From assembly GCA_003153075.1 (NCBI GenBank), contig PMBW01000249.1, positions 1,117 through 8,671 on the forward strand: a stretch of DNA of 7,555 nt, written 5' to 3'. The position numbers and the translations under genes were made by a program. Source of the stretch: Dehalococcoidia bacterium. GTDB taxonomy: Bacteria > Chloroflexota > Dehalococcoidia > Dehalococcoidales > Fen-1064. Positions 1 to 6,658 of this stretch are shown here, in pieces. Each line of letters starts with the position of its first letter. Within the stretch, counting starts at the first letter, position 1. Under the pieces are notes generated by a model. That model was given only the letters and a program-made list of their open reading frames with translations, searched no databases and was not told where the DNA came from.

Positions 1-576
1 ACTACCGTAGAGATTGAGCCGTTTTGCTGGGAAATCTACAGAAGCTTCGTGGACGAAGGGCAGTTGGGGTCAGAGGTGATCGGCACGTTCACGCAATACC
101 CATTGATGCTGGCCTGGGCGGTCACAATCCATAAAAGCCAGGGAAAAACGTTTGATAATGTGATCATCGATATCGGCAGAGGGGCTTTTGCGCACGGACA
201 GACCTATGTGGCGTTAAGCCGCTGTACATCTTTGGAAGGAATTGTGCTGATCAAACCGCTGCAGAAAAAGGACATCTGGACGGATTTCAAGGTTGTGGAT
301 TTCCTGACCAAATATCAATATAAAAAAGCGGACCAGGCAAATCCGCTAACTGAAAAAATGGCGCTGCTGGAAAAAGCGATCAAAAACAAGGCGACCCTGA
401 AAATAACTTACCTGAAACCGAATGATGAGAAATCGGTGAGACAGATCAAACCGCAAAGTATGGGGGAAATGGGGTTTGCGGGTAAATCCTATCTGGGGGT
501 CATCGCATTCTGTATGATGCGGCAGGAACTGAGGACTTTCCGGGTGGACAGGATGCTGGAGATCGAAGAGATATAG
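1..576 (+). CDS. Pif1/RecD2-like superfamily 1 DNA helicase, C-terminal part, with WYL-like tail (5' end outside window)
   Basis: Only the last 191 codons are present; the frame is open from base 1 and ends at TAG 574-576. A GTG at 49 is internal to this frame, not a start. Residues 42-50 read TIHKSQGKT and residues 69-74 read YVALSR, which match the late helicase motifs of Pif1/Dda/RecD2-type SF1B helicases (the UvrD_C_2 region). These motifs contact nucleotide and DNA in an ATP-driven helicase that moves 5' to 3'. Residues about 121-191 resemble a WYL domain: an LKITYL strand, then SYLGVIAFC in place of the WYL tripeptide region, then RTFRVDRM, the conserved basic strand near the domain end. 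Pif1-type helicases ending in a WYL domain are a known arrangement. WYL domains often sense nucleic acid or nucleotide ligands, so a role in DNA repair, replication restart or defence is possible but inferred. The Walker motifs lie outside the window. Confidence 0.85.
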   Translation, partial: TTVEIEPFCWEIYRSFVDEGQLGSEVIGTFTQYPLMLAWAVTIHKSQGKTFDNVIIDIGRGAFAHGQTYVALSRCTSLEGIVLIKPLQKKDIWTDFKVVDFLTKYQYKKADQANPLTEKMALLEKAIKNKATLKITYLKPNDEKSVRQIKPQSMGEMGFAGKSYLGVIAFCMMRQELRTFRVDRMLEIEEI

Positions 577-616
577 TAATCAGTTAAGAGTTATGAGTTG
601 TGGGTAATCAGTCATA
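575..616. repeat. Degenerate heptanucleotide tandem repeat, six units
   Basis: Read in sevens from 575 the sequence is AGTAATC, AGTTAAG, AGTTATG, AGTTGTG, GGTAATC, AGTCATA. All six units keep GT at positions 2-3, and five start with A. Units 1 and 5 differ by one base, giving a nine-base direct repeat GTAATCAGT at 576-584 and 604-612, exactly four units apart. The array begins within the helicase stop codon and runs into the intergenic region. Its function is unknown; it looks like a short-sequence tandem repeat made by slippage and then diverged. Confidence 0.6.
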
Positions 617-741
617 GTGCATTCCGCCGCAAGCTGGAATCCATTCCTTTATCGCGAGATTAACAAATGCCACTCTCGTATTCCCTGAACTATTCGGAAA
701 CTTCCATACAAAACAGATGTATATTCAATTTAATATCAAAA

Positions 742-753
742 GTCAATATTGAC
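742..753. promoter_or_regulatory. Perfect 12-bp palindrome overlapping the -35 element
   Basis: GTCAATATTGAC is identical to its own reverse complement. Its right half contains most of the TTGACA at 749-754. A protein bound here would block or guide RNA polymerase at the -35 element. It could be an operator half of a two-site arrangement with the inverted repeat at 771-789, but no regulator gene lies in the window to test this. Confidence 0.4.
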
Positions 754-776
754 ATATAATTTTTTTATAGTATTGT
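749..776 (+). promoter_or_regulatory. Candidate sigma-A/sigma-70 type promoter
   Basis: A perfect -35 hexamer TTGACA (749-754) is followed after 16 bases by TATTGT (771-776), which matches four of six -10 consensus positions. Transcription would begin near 783 and give a leader of about 295 bases before the adaptor start codon. TATAGT at 766-771 is a better -10 by sequence but is only 11 bases from TTGACA. This is the best promoter match I find upstream of the operon. Confidence 0.45.
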
Positions 777-789
777 AATTTATACAATA
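771..789. promoter_or_regulatory. Candidate operator: perfect 7-bp inverted repeat with 5-bp spacer over the -10 region
   Basis: TATTGTA (771-777) and TACAATA (783-789) are exact reverse complements separated by ATTTA. The 19-base element covers the proposed -10 hexamer and the expected start of transcription. Its size and layout suit a dimeric helix-turn-helix repressor (MarR-, TetR- or GntR-like), which often controls exporter operons. The regulator's identity is inference, as none is encoded here. Confidence 0.45.
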
Positions 790-965
790 GTGTAAGAAAT
801 AACATAACCGGGGTAGTTGACGATTTAAAATAAAACATAAATTAACCTGTTAACCAAATATCAACCGGAGCAGCAAATATATTGCCGGCGTTAAAAATAA
901 GAAGAATAGCCGATTCAAAGTTGTATATTAATTTTATCTTCTATTTATGTGTAACTAAAATCCGG

Positions 966-998
966 TTTATCGGGTAATATTACTATATATTTATCGGG
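966..998 (+). repeat. Nine-base direct repeat TTTATCGGG in the leader
   Basis: TTTATCGGG occurs at 966-974 and again at 990-998, 24 bases apart, with the ten-base palindrome GTAATATTAC (974-983) between. The repeat lies 80-110 bases upstream of the adaptor start codon. It may be a regulator-binding direct repeat or a chance feature of an AT-rich leader. Confidence 0.35.
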
Positions 999-1062
999 CT
1001 TTAATATCAGGGTATCAACTGAGAAAAAATCAACAACACACTCATAAAAGGAATTATTGTGC

Positions 1063-1069
1063 AAGGAGG
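1063..1069 (+). promoter_or_regulatory. Strong Shine-Dalgarno site of the adaptor gene
   Basis: AAGGAGG lies nine bases before ATG 1079-1081. It fixes the start and implies efficient translation. Confidence 0.85.
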
Positions 1070-1078
1070 CACGCTCAC

Positions 1079-2443
1079 ATGAGAAAATGGCAATTGTTAA
1101 GTATCGTAGTTATGTTAATTCTGATAGGAACAACAGCCTGCAGCTTACCCGGCGCATCCGCCGGTGGAACCCCGGTAACTGCCAAAAAGGGCGACTTGAC
1201 CGTCAGTATTAATGGGAGCGGAAATATAGCCACGTATCAGGATCGCAATTTATCCTTCGGCTCTGCCGGTAAAATAGCTGAGGTTCCGGTTAAGGTGGGT
1301 GACCGCGTAAACAAAGGCGATGTGCTCGCCAAATTGGAGACGGACGCCCTGGAGTTAGCTGAAACTGAAGCGCGTGTAAATGTGACCAAAGCGGATGCCG
1401 CTGCCGCTCAGGCCGGTTTAGTTATAAGTCAGGAATCTACTACTGCGGAAAAAGCACGCCTGGCGGTTAACCAGGCATCCGCAGATCTGAAAACTGCCGA
1501 GTACAATCTTAAACAGGTGCAAGACCTTTTTATCCTGCAAAATGTTTCGCTGGCCAAGTCAGATATGGACGAGGCGAAAAGGGATCTGGATGACGCTCTG
1601 GAAAAACTGACTCACACCACCGCCGGCACTCCGGGATACGCAGCCTGGCAGAGCATTATTGTTCATGCCAATGCCAGATACGCGGAGGCGAAGGACAGGT
1701 TTGACGCGATGACAGCCGGCTCCGATCCAATGGAAACAGCGATTAAAAAGCAGCAAGTGGAAATCGCACAGCAGTCTCTGGATGTAGCAAAACAGGTCGT
1801 CGCAGCAGAACTCGCAACGCAAGCCTATAACGAGCAATCGCGGACGCTGGCCGAACAAAACCTGGAATTTGCCCAACAGTCTCTAAAACTGGCGCAAAAG
1901 CGGCTCGCTGATGCGGTAATTACCGCCCCTTTTGACGGCATTGTCGCAGATGTCAAAGTTAAAGCAGGCGACCTGGTCGACGGAACAACAATGGCCGTAT
2001 ATATCGTGAAACCGACATTACTTGAAGTCGTGGTTGAAGTTGATGAAATGGACATCCCGAAAGTTACCGCCGGCCAAACGGTCAAGATCAGCGTAGATGC
2101 TCTGCCAGGTAAGGAGTTCGCCGGCGCTGTTACAGCAGTTTATCCGGTTCCCGCCAAGGTTACCGGACTGGTAATGTACAACGTAAAGATATCGCTAACA
2201 GTACCGGAAGATTCCGGGCTGAAAATCGGTATGCGGACCACCGCCAGTATCATCATCGATAAAAAGAGCAACATTATCAAGCTCCCGAACAAGGCGGTGA
2301 AGGAAGATGGAAAAGGCGGCCATTTTGTCAATGTTACGGTTGGGAACAAAACTGAGAAGAGACCCGTAACCATCGGTCTGAACAACGGCACAGAAACGGA
2401 AATTTCTGCCGGTCTGAATGTCGGGGAGACGGTCGTCAATTAA
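1079..2443 (+). CDS. Lipoprotein HlyD/MacA-family efflux adaptor (periplasmic/extracytoplasmic membrane-fusion subunit)
   Basis: This 454-residue protein starts with basic residues, a hydrophobic stretch (about 5-17) and Cys21 after TTA, a plausible though imperfect lipobox, so it is probably lipid-anchored on the outer face of the cytoplasmic membrane. The first half of a biotinyl/lipoyl-like domain is at 56-90 (GKIAEVPVKVGDRVNKGDVL). A long Ala/Gln/Glu-rich alpha-helical hairpin (about 92-280) follows. The second lipoyl half is at 280-310 (ITAPFDGIVADVKVKAGDLV), then a beta-barrel domain (about 312-395) and a membrane-proximal domain to the end. This is the standard MacA/HlyD order. The hairpin contains a repeated QQSLxxA motif (231-237 and 266-272) and a less coiled stretch at about 180-195 (TAGTPGYAAW). 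It heads the operon, 27 bases before the ATPase gene. In diderms such adaptors meet TolC; no such partner is seen here. The substrate is unknown. Confidence 0.9.
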   Translation: MRKWQLLSIVVMLILIGTTACSLPGASAGGTPVTAKKGDLTVSINGSGNIATYQDRNLSFGSAGKIAEVPVKVGDRVNKGDVLAKLETDALELAETEARVNVTKADAAAAQAGLVISQESTTAEKARLAVNQASADLKTAEYNLKQVQDLFILQNVSLAKSDMDEAKRDLDDALEKLTHTTAGTPGYAAWQSIIVHANARYAEAKDRFDAMTAGSDPMETAIKKQQVEIAQQSLDVAKQVVAAELATQAYNEQSRTLAEQNLEFAQQSLKLAQKRLADAVITAPFDGIVADVKVKAGDLVDGTTMAVYIVKPTLLEVVVEVDEMDIPKVTAGQTVKISVDALPGKEFAGAVTAVYPVPAKVTGLVMYNVKISLTVPEDSGLKIGMRTTASIIIDKKSNIIKLPNKAVKEDGKGGHFVNVTVGNKTEKRPVTIGLNNGTETEISAGLNVGETVVN

Positions 2444-2457
2444 CTTTGGTGAAGTCC

Positions 2458-2463
2458 GAGGAG
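2458..2463 (+). promoter_or_regulatory. Shine-Dalgarno site of the ABC ATPase gene
   Basis: GAGGAG lies seven bases before ATG 2471-2473. It supports this start, and hence an N-terminal extension of about 20 residues ahead of the usual ABC fold. Confidence 0.75.
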
Positions 2464-2470
2464 CACAATA

Positions 2471-3628
2471 ATGTTGAAATTAAAATTATTCGGCAATAAC
2501 GTATTCCGCGAAGCCGCCCGGTACCAAAATGATAACTATCTTATACATTTAAACGATGTAAAAAAGGCTTATCTGACCGAAGCCGGTGAATTTCTGGCAT
2601 TGAAAAACGTAAACCTGACGATCGGAAAGGGGGAATTCGTCGGCGTCATAGGTAAGTCGGGCAGCGGCAAGTCTACCCTGATCAATATGATAACCGGCAT
2701 CGACCGCCCGACAAACGGAGAAATATTTGTAGACGGTATCCCGATCCATTCTCTAAATGAAGGCGAAGTGGCGAAGTGGCGCGGCAGGAACCTGGGAATT
2801 GTCTTTCAGTTTTTTCAACTGCTGCCGATTTTAACGGTTGCTGAAAATGTGATGCTGCCCATGGACTTCTGTAATATGTACAGCCCGTCAAAGCGCCGCC
2901 AGCGGGCGCTTGAAGTATTGGATCTGGTCGGTGTGGCAGCTCATGCCAATAAGTTACCCGGACAACTTTCCGGCGGCGAACAACAACGGGTGGCCATCGC
3001 CAGGGCGCTGGCCAACGATCCTCCGATCGTCATGGCTGACGAACCAACAGGGAATCTGGACTCGAAGACGGCAGCGATCATCTTCTCCCTGTTTGACGAA
3101 CTGGTCAGCGGAGGAAAAACGATCGTAATGGTTACTCATGATAAAGACCAGGCCCGCCGCGTCACGCGCACCATTGTCATCGCTGACGGTGAGATCATTG
3201 AACAATACCTCAGCCAGGCATTCCCATCCCTTAGCCAGGAACAACTGATTTTGTTAACTTCCCAATTACAGTCGCAGAAATTCAGTCCCGGCTCCCTAAT
3301 TATTAAAAAGGGCGATGCCGCTGAAAAGCTCTATATTGTGACCAGGGGACACGTAGACGTAATCCGAACAACCCCTGATGGAAAAGAGCAAATGGTTGCG
3401 CAGATCGCGGCTCCGCATTACTTCGGCGAGGCAGAAATCATAAACGGCAGCGCCAGCCCAGTCACTTTTCGCGCCGGTCCAGAGGGTGAAATTGAGACGG
3501 CTGCGCTGCCAAAGGAAATTTTCAAGAAATTATTAAACGATTCCGAAACGACAAGGCAAGAGATCGTTCAATTAGCCAGGCAGCGCGCCGGGGAATACCA
3601 CCGGACAAACGGAGTTGACAAGTCATGA
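2471..3628 (+). CDS. MacB/LolD-type ABC transporter ATPase fused to a C-terminal cyclic-nucleotide-binding-like domain
   Basis: The 385-residue protein has a complete ABC domain at about 25-245: Walker [10 protein letters not shown] (61-69), Q-loop Gln113, signature LSGGEQQ (166-172), Walker B IVMADE with catalytic Glu191, D-loop NLDS (195-198) and H-loop His223. The sequence around it ([26 protein letters not shown]) is typical of the LolD/MacB/YbbA group that powers FtsX-like permeases. These ATPases usually end near residue 220-250. Here about 135 more residues follow and read as a cNMP-binding (CRP-like) fold: [12 protein letters not shown] (271-282), [12 protein letters not shown] (287-298), then YFGE (317-320) and a closing helix EIFKKLL. 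In the phosphate-binding cassette Gly319-Glu320 are kept, but the position of the CRP phosphate-contacting arginine is Ser329 by my alignment, so classical cAMP binding is doubtful. The stop overlaps the permease start as ATGA, implying translational coupling. Confidence 0.92.
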   Translation: MLKLKLFGNNVFREAARYQNDNYLIHLNDVKKAYLTEAGEFLALKNVNLTIGKGEFVGVIGKSGSGKSTLINMITGIDRPTNGEIFVDGIPIHSLNEGEVAKWRGRNLGIVFQFFQLLPILTVAENVMLPMDFCNMYSPSKRRQRALEVLDLVGVAAHANKLPGQLSGGEQQRVAIARALANDPPIVMADEPTGNLDSKTAAIIFSLFDELVSGGKTIVMVTHDKDQARRVTRTIVIADGEIIEQYLSQAFPSLSQEQLILLTSQLQSQKFSPGSLIIKKGDAAEKLYIVTRGHVDVIRTTPDGKEQMVAQIAAPHYFGEAEIINGSASPVTFRAGPEGEIETAALPKEIFKKLLNDSETTRQEIVQLARQRAGEYHRTNGVDKS

Positions 3629-6006
3629 TAAATCCACGCTGGCACAAAGTCCTTAGAGACCTCTGGTCTAACAAAATGAGGACAATACTCGTGGTGCTGT
3701 CGATTGCCGTCGGGGTTTTCGCCTTCGCCAGTGTTTTTATTACGAATGATGTCCTGGTTACTAATATGGACAAACAGTACAAAGCTATAAACGCCTCTAC
3801 GATCACTCTTTTTACGTGGGCTGATGACGATAGTCCGGTGCGATGGGCAAAGCGCCAGAACGAGGTTGTTGACGCCCAGATGCGCGCTGTGGAATCTGTG
3901 AAAATTGTCACTGATAAACAAACGTATAACATGGATCTTTACGTCTATGATGATTACAATAATTTAACCGTTAACCGGATCACACCGGAGCAAGGTGTCT
4001 GGCCGCCGGCAGCAAAGGAAATCTTTTTGGAACGCACGGCTATCCCCCTGTTGAATGTGCCGGTCGGCGATTTTGTCACGATAGAACTGCAGGATGGAAC
4101 GCAGTATAAACTGAAGCTGGCAGGCACCGTGCACGATGTTAATGCCATTCCGACGAATCTTTTCCCCCAGCCAAGCGGCTACATAACTTTACAAACACTG
4201 GGAGATATCGGTCTGCCAGCCGTTTATAACAGACTGGAAATTGTAACAAAGAGCGAGTACAATACAACGGCCAAGCTGGATAAGGTTGCGCAGGCATTAA
4301 GAGACCGTTTACGACAAACCGGCACTCCGACCAGCGATCTTTATTCCGTGCGTGAACCGGGCGCACACTGGGCCCGTGAAACGGTCAAAAGCTTTACGAT
4401 GATACTGATCATTATCGGCACCTTTTCACTAGTGATGAGCGGTTTCCTGGTAGTTAATACGGTCTCCGCGATGATGATGGAGCAACGGCGCCAGATCGGC
4501 ATCATGAAAGCCATCGGGGGTGTAGGCAGACAGATCATCTCCATGTATCTGGTGCTGGTGGTTTGCTACGGCATCCTGGCGCTATTTGTCGCGGTGCCCG
4601 TCGGGTTGGGATTGGCTTATGCTTTTTCGATGTTTGCAATCAATTTTGTGAATTTAAACCTGGTTTACTTCTACCTCCCAACCTATGTATTGCTGTTGGT
4701 GATTGCCGCAGCGCTGATCGTGCCCCTGCTGGCCGCCGCCATCCCGATCTTCAGCTCGATGCGCAGTCCGGTAAGGGAAGCACTAAGTAATTACGGGATT
4801 AAAGAAAAGGGACGACACGGGCGGCTCGACCAATTATTCCTGAATGTGCGCCGATTGCCACGACCGCAGCTGCTCTCTTTGCGAAACACCGTCCGCAGTA
4901 AAGGACGCCTTCTTTTCACCCTGAGCGCCCTGACGATGGCGGGGATGCTGTTCATCGGAGTCATCAACGTGCGCACTTCCCTGATGGCAGAACTGGATAA
5001 CATTCTGAAAGCTGAATTTAATTATCAGGTGCAGATCTACCTGAATAATAATTATCCGGCATCCGGGCTGAAAGAGCGCGCGGAAACGGTTCCCGGTGTG
5101 ATTGAATCGCAGACCATGACCTACTTGCAAACTCAGAGAATCAAGCCCGACGGTAGCGAAGGAAGTTCATTTAGTATCACCGGCATCTCCCCAAACAGTG
5201 ACTTTCTCCAGCCGCAGATGATAGCAGGGCGATGGCTTACCGAAGGGGACCGTAATTCGATAGTATTGACGAGCAAGCTGGCACAAGATATGCCGGATGT
5301 TCAGCCGGGCAGTTCCGTCATCCTGAAAGTAGATAACAAACAATACACCTGGGAAGTTGTCGGCATTATGCAGGAAGCATTCGACAAGGCCGGTTATGCC
5401 AGTTTTGATTACATTTCCAGTATCAGCGGTAATTCCGGGGAGGCGTCTGTTATCTGTATACGCACCGCCTTGACTGACCCCCAATCACAGGAGCAGGTGG
5501 GTAAGGCGGTGGAGCGGCGGCTAAAGGATGCCGGCGTCGGCGTAAGTTATTCCATGACGAAGGAGACCCTGGCATCAAGCAACGCCGGACAGTTCGATTT
5601 CCTGGTAAACTTCATGCTCGTTATGGCAGCGATGACAGCAATCATCGGCGCCCTGGGTCTGGCCGGAATGATGGGACTCAGCGTGATGGAGCGCACCCGG
5701 GAAATCGGGGTAATACGGTCGATCGGGGCCTCTAACAGCGCCGTAGCATGGGTGATCTTGACCGAGGGGCTGTTGATCGGCATCATCAGCTGGCTGCTGG
5801 CGCTGCCCCTCAGTATCCCGTTCAGCTACGGATTCGACAATTTAATCGGTAACGCATTTTTGGAAAAACCGCTGATATTCACATTCTCCCCGCTGGGACC
5901 GGTTATCTGGTTAATGATACTAATCATTATTTCTGTTATCGCCAGCCTGTTACCGGCCCGGCGCGCAGCCAGGATGAGCATCAGGGAAACGCTGTCATAT
6001 GAATAG
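3625..6006 (+). CDS. Duplicated FtsX/MacB-type ABC transporter permease (YbbP-like layout)
   Basis: The 793-residue membrane protein consists of two similar halves. Half one has a transmembrane helix (about 19-40), an extracytoplasmic MacB-like domain (41-255) and three helices (about 257-280, 305-333, 352-376). Half two repeats this with a helix at 428-448, an outer domain (450-655) and helices at about 659-685, 705-730 and 757-777. Each half has the cytoplasmic coupling sequence of FtsX permeases after its second helix: [15 protein letters not shown] (285-299) and [15 protein letters not shown] (688-702), which should contact the ATPase. A two-FtsX-domain protein can form the full membrane part alone, as in YbbP, whereas MacB and LolC/E use two chains. 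The gene begins within the ATPase stop codon (ATGA). The family often uses mechanotransmission, moving substrates on the outer face rather than across the membrane. Lipid, lipoprotein or peptide substrates are plausible but not shown by the sequence. Confidence 0.9.
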   Translation: MINPRWHKVLRDLWSNKMRTILVVLSIAVGVFAFASVFITNDVLVTNMDKQYKAINASTITLFTWADDDSPVRWAKRQNEVVDAQMRAVESVKIVTDKQTYNMDLYVYDDYNNLTVNRITPEQGVWPPAAKEIFLERTAIPLLNVPVGDFVTIELQDGTQYKLKLAGTVHDVNAIPTNLFPQPSGYITLQTLGDIGLPAVYNRLEIVTKSEYNTTAKLDKVAQALRDRLRQTGTPTSDLYSVREPGAHWARETVKSFTMILIIIGTFSLVMSGFLVVNTVSAMMMEQRRQIGIMKAIGGVGRQIISMYLVLVVCYGILALFVAVPVGLGLAYAFSMFAINFVNLNLVYFYLPTYVLLLVIAAALIVPLLAAAIPIFSSMRSPVREALSNYGIKEKGRHGRLDQLFLNVRRLPRPQLLSLRNTVRSKGRLLFTLSALTMAGMLFIGVINVRTSLMAELDNILKAEFNYQVQIYLNNNYPASGLKERAETVPGVIESQTMTYLQTQRIKPDGSEGSSFSITGISPNSDFLQPQMIAGRWLTEGDRNSIVLTSKLAQDMPDVQPGSSVILKVDNKQYTWEVVGIMQEAFDKAGYASFDYISSISGNSGEASVICIRTALTDPQSQEQVGKAVERRLKDAGVGVSYSMTKETLASSNAGQFDFLVNFMLVMAAMTAIIGALGLAGMMGLSVMERTREIGVIRSIGASNSAVAWVILTEGLLIGIISWLLALPLSIPFSYGFDNLIGNAFLEKPLIFTFSPLGPVIWLMILIIISVIASLLPARRAARMSIRETLSYE

Positions 6007-6036
6007 GGGGAAACCGAAGGACGTACGGTCTCCCCT
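6005..6036. terminator. Imperfect hairpin at the 3' end of the transporter operon
   Basis: AGGGG (6005-6009) pairs with CCCCT (6032-6036), and ACCG (6013-6016) with CGGT (6026-6029), across a small internal loop. The stem overlaps the permease stop codon. No T-run follows, so this is not a classical intrinsic terminator; it may stabilise the mRNA end. Confidence 0.35.
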
Positions 6037-6062
6037 GGTGCCGGTTGTTGGTAATACCGGGC

Positions 6063-6097
6063 ATGGGGAACCCCCTTTTGGAAAAGAAAATCCCCAT
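6063..6097. terminator. Candidate bidirectional hairpin between convergent genes
   Basis: ATGGGGA (6063-6069) and TCCCCAT (6091-6097) are perfect complements. The 21-base loop can fold further through CTTT (6075-6078) and AAAG (6083-6086). The downstream tract on the plus strand (TGATTTCCTTT) is only moderately T-rich. The position between convergent transcripts favours a terminator role. Confidence 0.3.
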
Positions 6098-6136
6098 TGA
6101 TTTCCTTTGCGAACGGGATTGATACCACTGCTCTGG

Positions 6137-6156
6137 ATACCGGCTTTTACCGGTAT
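6137..6156. repeat. Perfect 7-bp hairpin centred on TACCGG
   Basis: ATACCGG (6137-6143) pairs exactly with CCGGTAT (6150-6156) across a six-base loop CTTTTA. It would form a stable short stem on either strand. Its right part, TTTTACCGGTA (6145-6155), is repeated inside the 16-base palindrome 37 bases downstream. Confidence 0.5.
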
Positions 6157-6180
6157 GGATGTTGTATATGTACAGCCGTA

Positions 6181-6196
6181 TTTTTACCGGTAAAAA
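6181..6196. repeat. Perfect 16-bp palindrome TTTTTACCGGTAAAAA
   Basis: The element equals its own reverse complement, with no spacer. As RNA the stem would be A/U-only beyond the CCGG centre and weak, so a DNA-level role as a binding site or a cruciform end is as likely as termination. It lies 30 bases beyond the lipoprotein gene's stop codon. Confidence 0.5.
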
Positions 6197-6225
6197 GTTG
6201 ATTGCCGTTTGAAACGCAGCCGGTT

Positions 6226-6540
6226 TTAAACACGCTTCCGTCTCGATGCAGCGCCGCCGCCGCCGAGAATAATGCTGACACCGACCATGAAACCGAAATT
6301 ATACCAGTTGCCGCTGTTATGCACTTCATAAACGTTCACATTCTTGGTGAACAGCGAAATGATAAAGGTTACCGGCGAAATAATGCCGTGCCAGAGACCG
6401 GACCAGAAACCATACGTTTTTCCGGCGGCATCCACCACACCTGCGCCAGGGTTAGGGCCGGGAACGCAGCTTGCAAGGACAAGCACGGACACAATTGCCA
6501 GGATTGTCAGCACTACCGGAAACCATCTCTTTTTCATCAT
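6226..6540 (-). CDS. Small lipoprotein of unknown function with a hydrophobic C-terminal region
   Basis: The 104-residue product has a clear lipoprotein signal: MMKKRWF, a hydrophobic core (about 8-23) and lipobox LASC with Cys25. After a Pro/Gly-rich linker comes an aromatic, glycine-rich segment (YGFWSGLWHGIISPVTFIIS, about 43-62), then KNVNVYEVHNSGNWYNFGF and a second hydrophobic stretch (about 82-95) ending in SRRKRV. I recognise the FWSGLWHG...ISP...NVYEVHNSGNWYNFGF pattern as that of small uncharacterised membrane proteins, but know no function. GGAGGGG (6551-6545 on this strand) precedes two adjacent ATG codons, at 6540 and 6537; either could be used, changing the protein by one residue. 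It lies 118 bases downstream of the ABC-2 permease on the same strand and may be co-transcribed with it. The plus-strand reading frames over the same bases have no matching ribosome-binding site or protein features. Confidence 0.8.
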   Translation of the reverse strand: MMKKRWFPVVLTILAIVSVLVLASCVPGPNPGAGVVDAAGKTYGFWSGLWHGIISPVTFIISLFTKNVNVYEVHNSGNWYNFGFMVGVSIILGGGGAASRRKRV

Positions 6541-6658
6541 GCTACCCCTCCAAAATAATTTTTTTTATTCAAGACAAGTATAGTCCCTTCAGATTGTTAT
6601 TCATATGTCAAAACTAGGCAAATTGGTGCGACTTTTTAGGGCTATTGCTGGTATCGCT
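6541..6658. other. Short spacer between the ABC-2 permease and the small lipoprotein gene
   Basis: The minus strand carries the lipoprotein's ribosome-binding site (6551-6545). It also has TTGACA at 6611-6606 and TATACT at 6582-6577, but these are 23 bases apart, too far for a standard promoter. An eight-base A-run (T on the plus strand, 6560-6567) lies just before the ribosome-binding site. No clear terminator follows the permease stop, so read-through is possible. Confidence 0.4.

Larger units (their letters stand above)
577..1078. other. Long AT-rich intergenic region and probable leader of the transporter operon
   Basis: No convincing gene is seen on either strand in these 502 bases. The first part holds the heptanucleotide array and an ATTCC/GGAAT inverted repeat (621-625 and 636-640). 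From about 700 onward it becomes very AT-rich, in contrast to the coding sequence around it. It contains a TTGACA-type promoter with two overlapping palindromes (742-789), a TTAACC direct repeat (842-847 and 850-855), a nine-base direct repeat TTTATCGGG (966-974 and 990-998), a ten-base palindrome GTAATATTAC (974-983) and the adaptor gene's ribosome-binding site. I see no tRNA or recognisable riboswitch. Confidence 0.7.
6007..6225. other. Convergent intergenic spacer rich in inverted repeats
   Basis: The 219 bases between the plus-strand operon and the minus-strand lipoprotein gene hold no credible gene. They contain several stems: CCGGT/ACCGG (6041-6045 and 6056-6060), ATGGGGA/TCCCCAT (6063-6069 and 6091-6097), ATACCGG/CCGGTAT (6137-6143 and 6150-6156) and a 16-base palindrome (6181-6196). 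None is followed by a strong T-run on either strand, so which of them ends transcription is unclear. Confidence 0.6.

Noticed and set aside
621..647. ATTCC-N10-GGAAT inverted repeat as an intrinsic terminator of the helicase gene
   Set aside because: The stem is only five base pairs, mostly A/T and G/C mixed without inner pairing, and no proper T-run follows.
577..1078. CRISPR array, tRNA or insertion sequence in the long intergenic region
   Set aside because: The repeats are too short and irregular for CRISPR, no cloverleaf or CCA end is visible, and there are no transposase remnants or paired terminal inverted repeats.
1559..5786. Many antisense open frames of 60-136 codons opposite the transporter genes
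   Set aside because: They are shadows of strongly supported coding sequences, with unbiased composition and no ribosome-binding sites or domain features.
6202..6583. Plus-strand open frames of 118 and 79 codons over the small lipoprotein gene
   Set aside because: They lack ribosome-binding sites and recognisable protein features, while the opposite strand has a clear lipoprotein signal, hydrophobic segments and a GGAGGGG site.
6577..6611. Minus-strand promoter TTGACA/TATACT for the small lipoprotein gene
   Set aside because: The two hexamers are 23 bases apart, well beyond the usual 16-18, so I do not call it a promoter.
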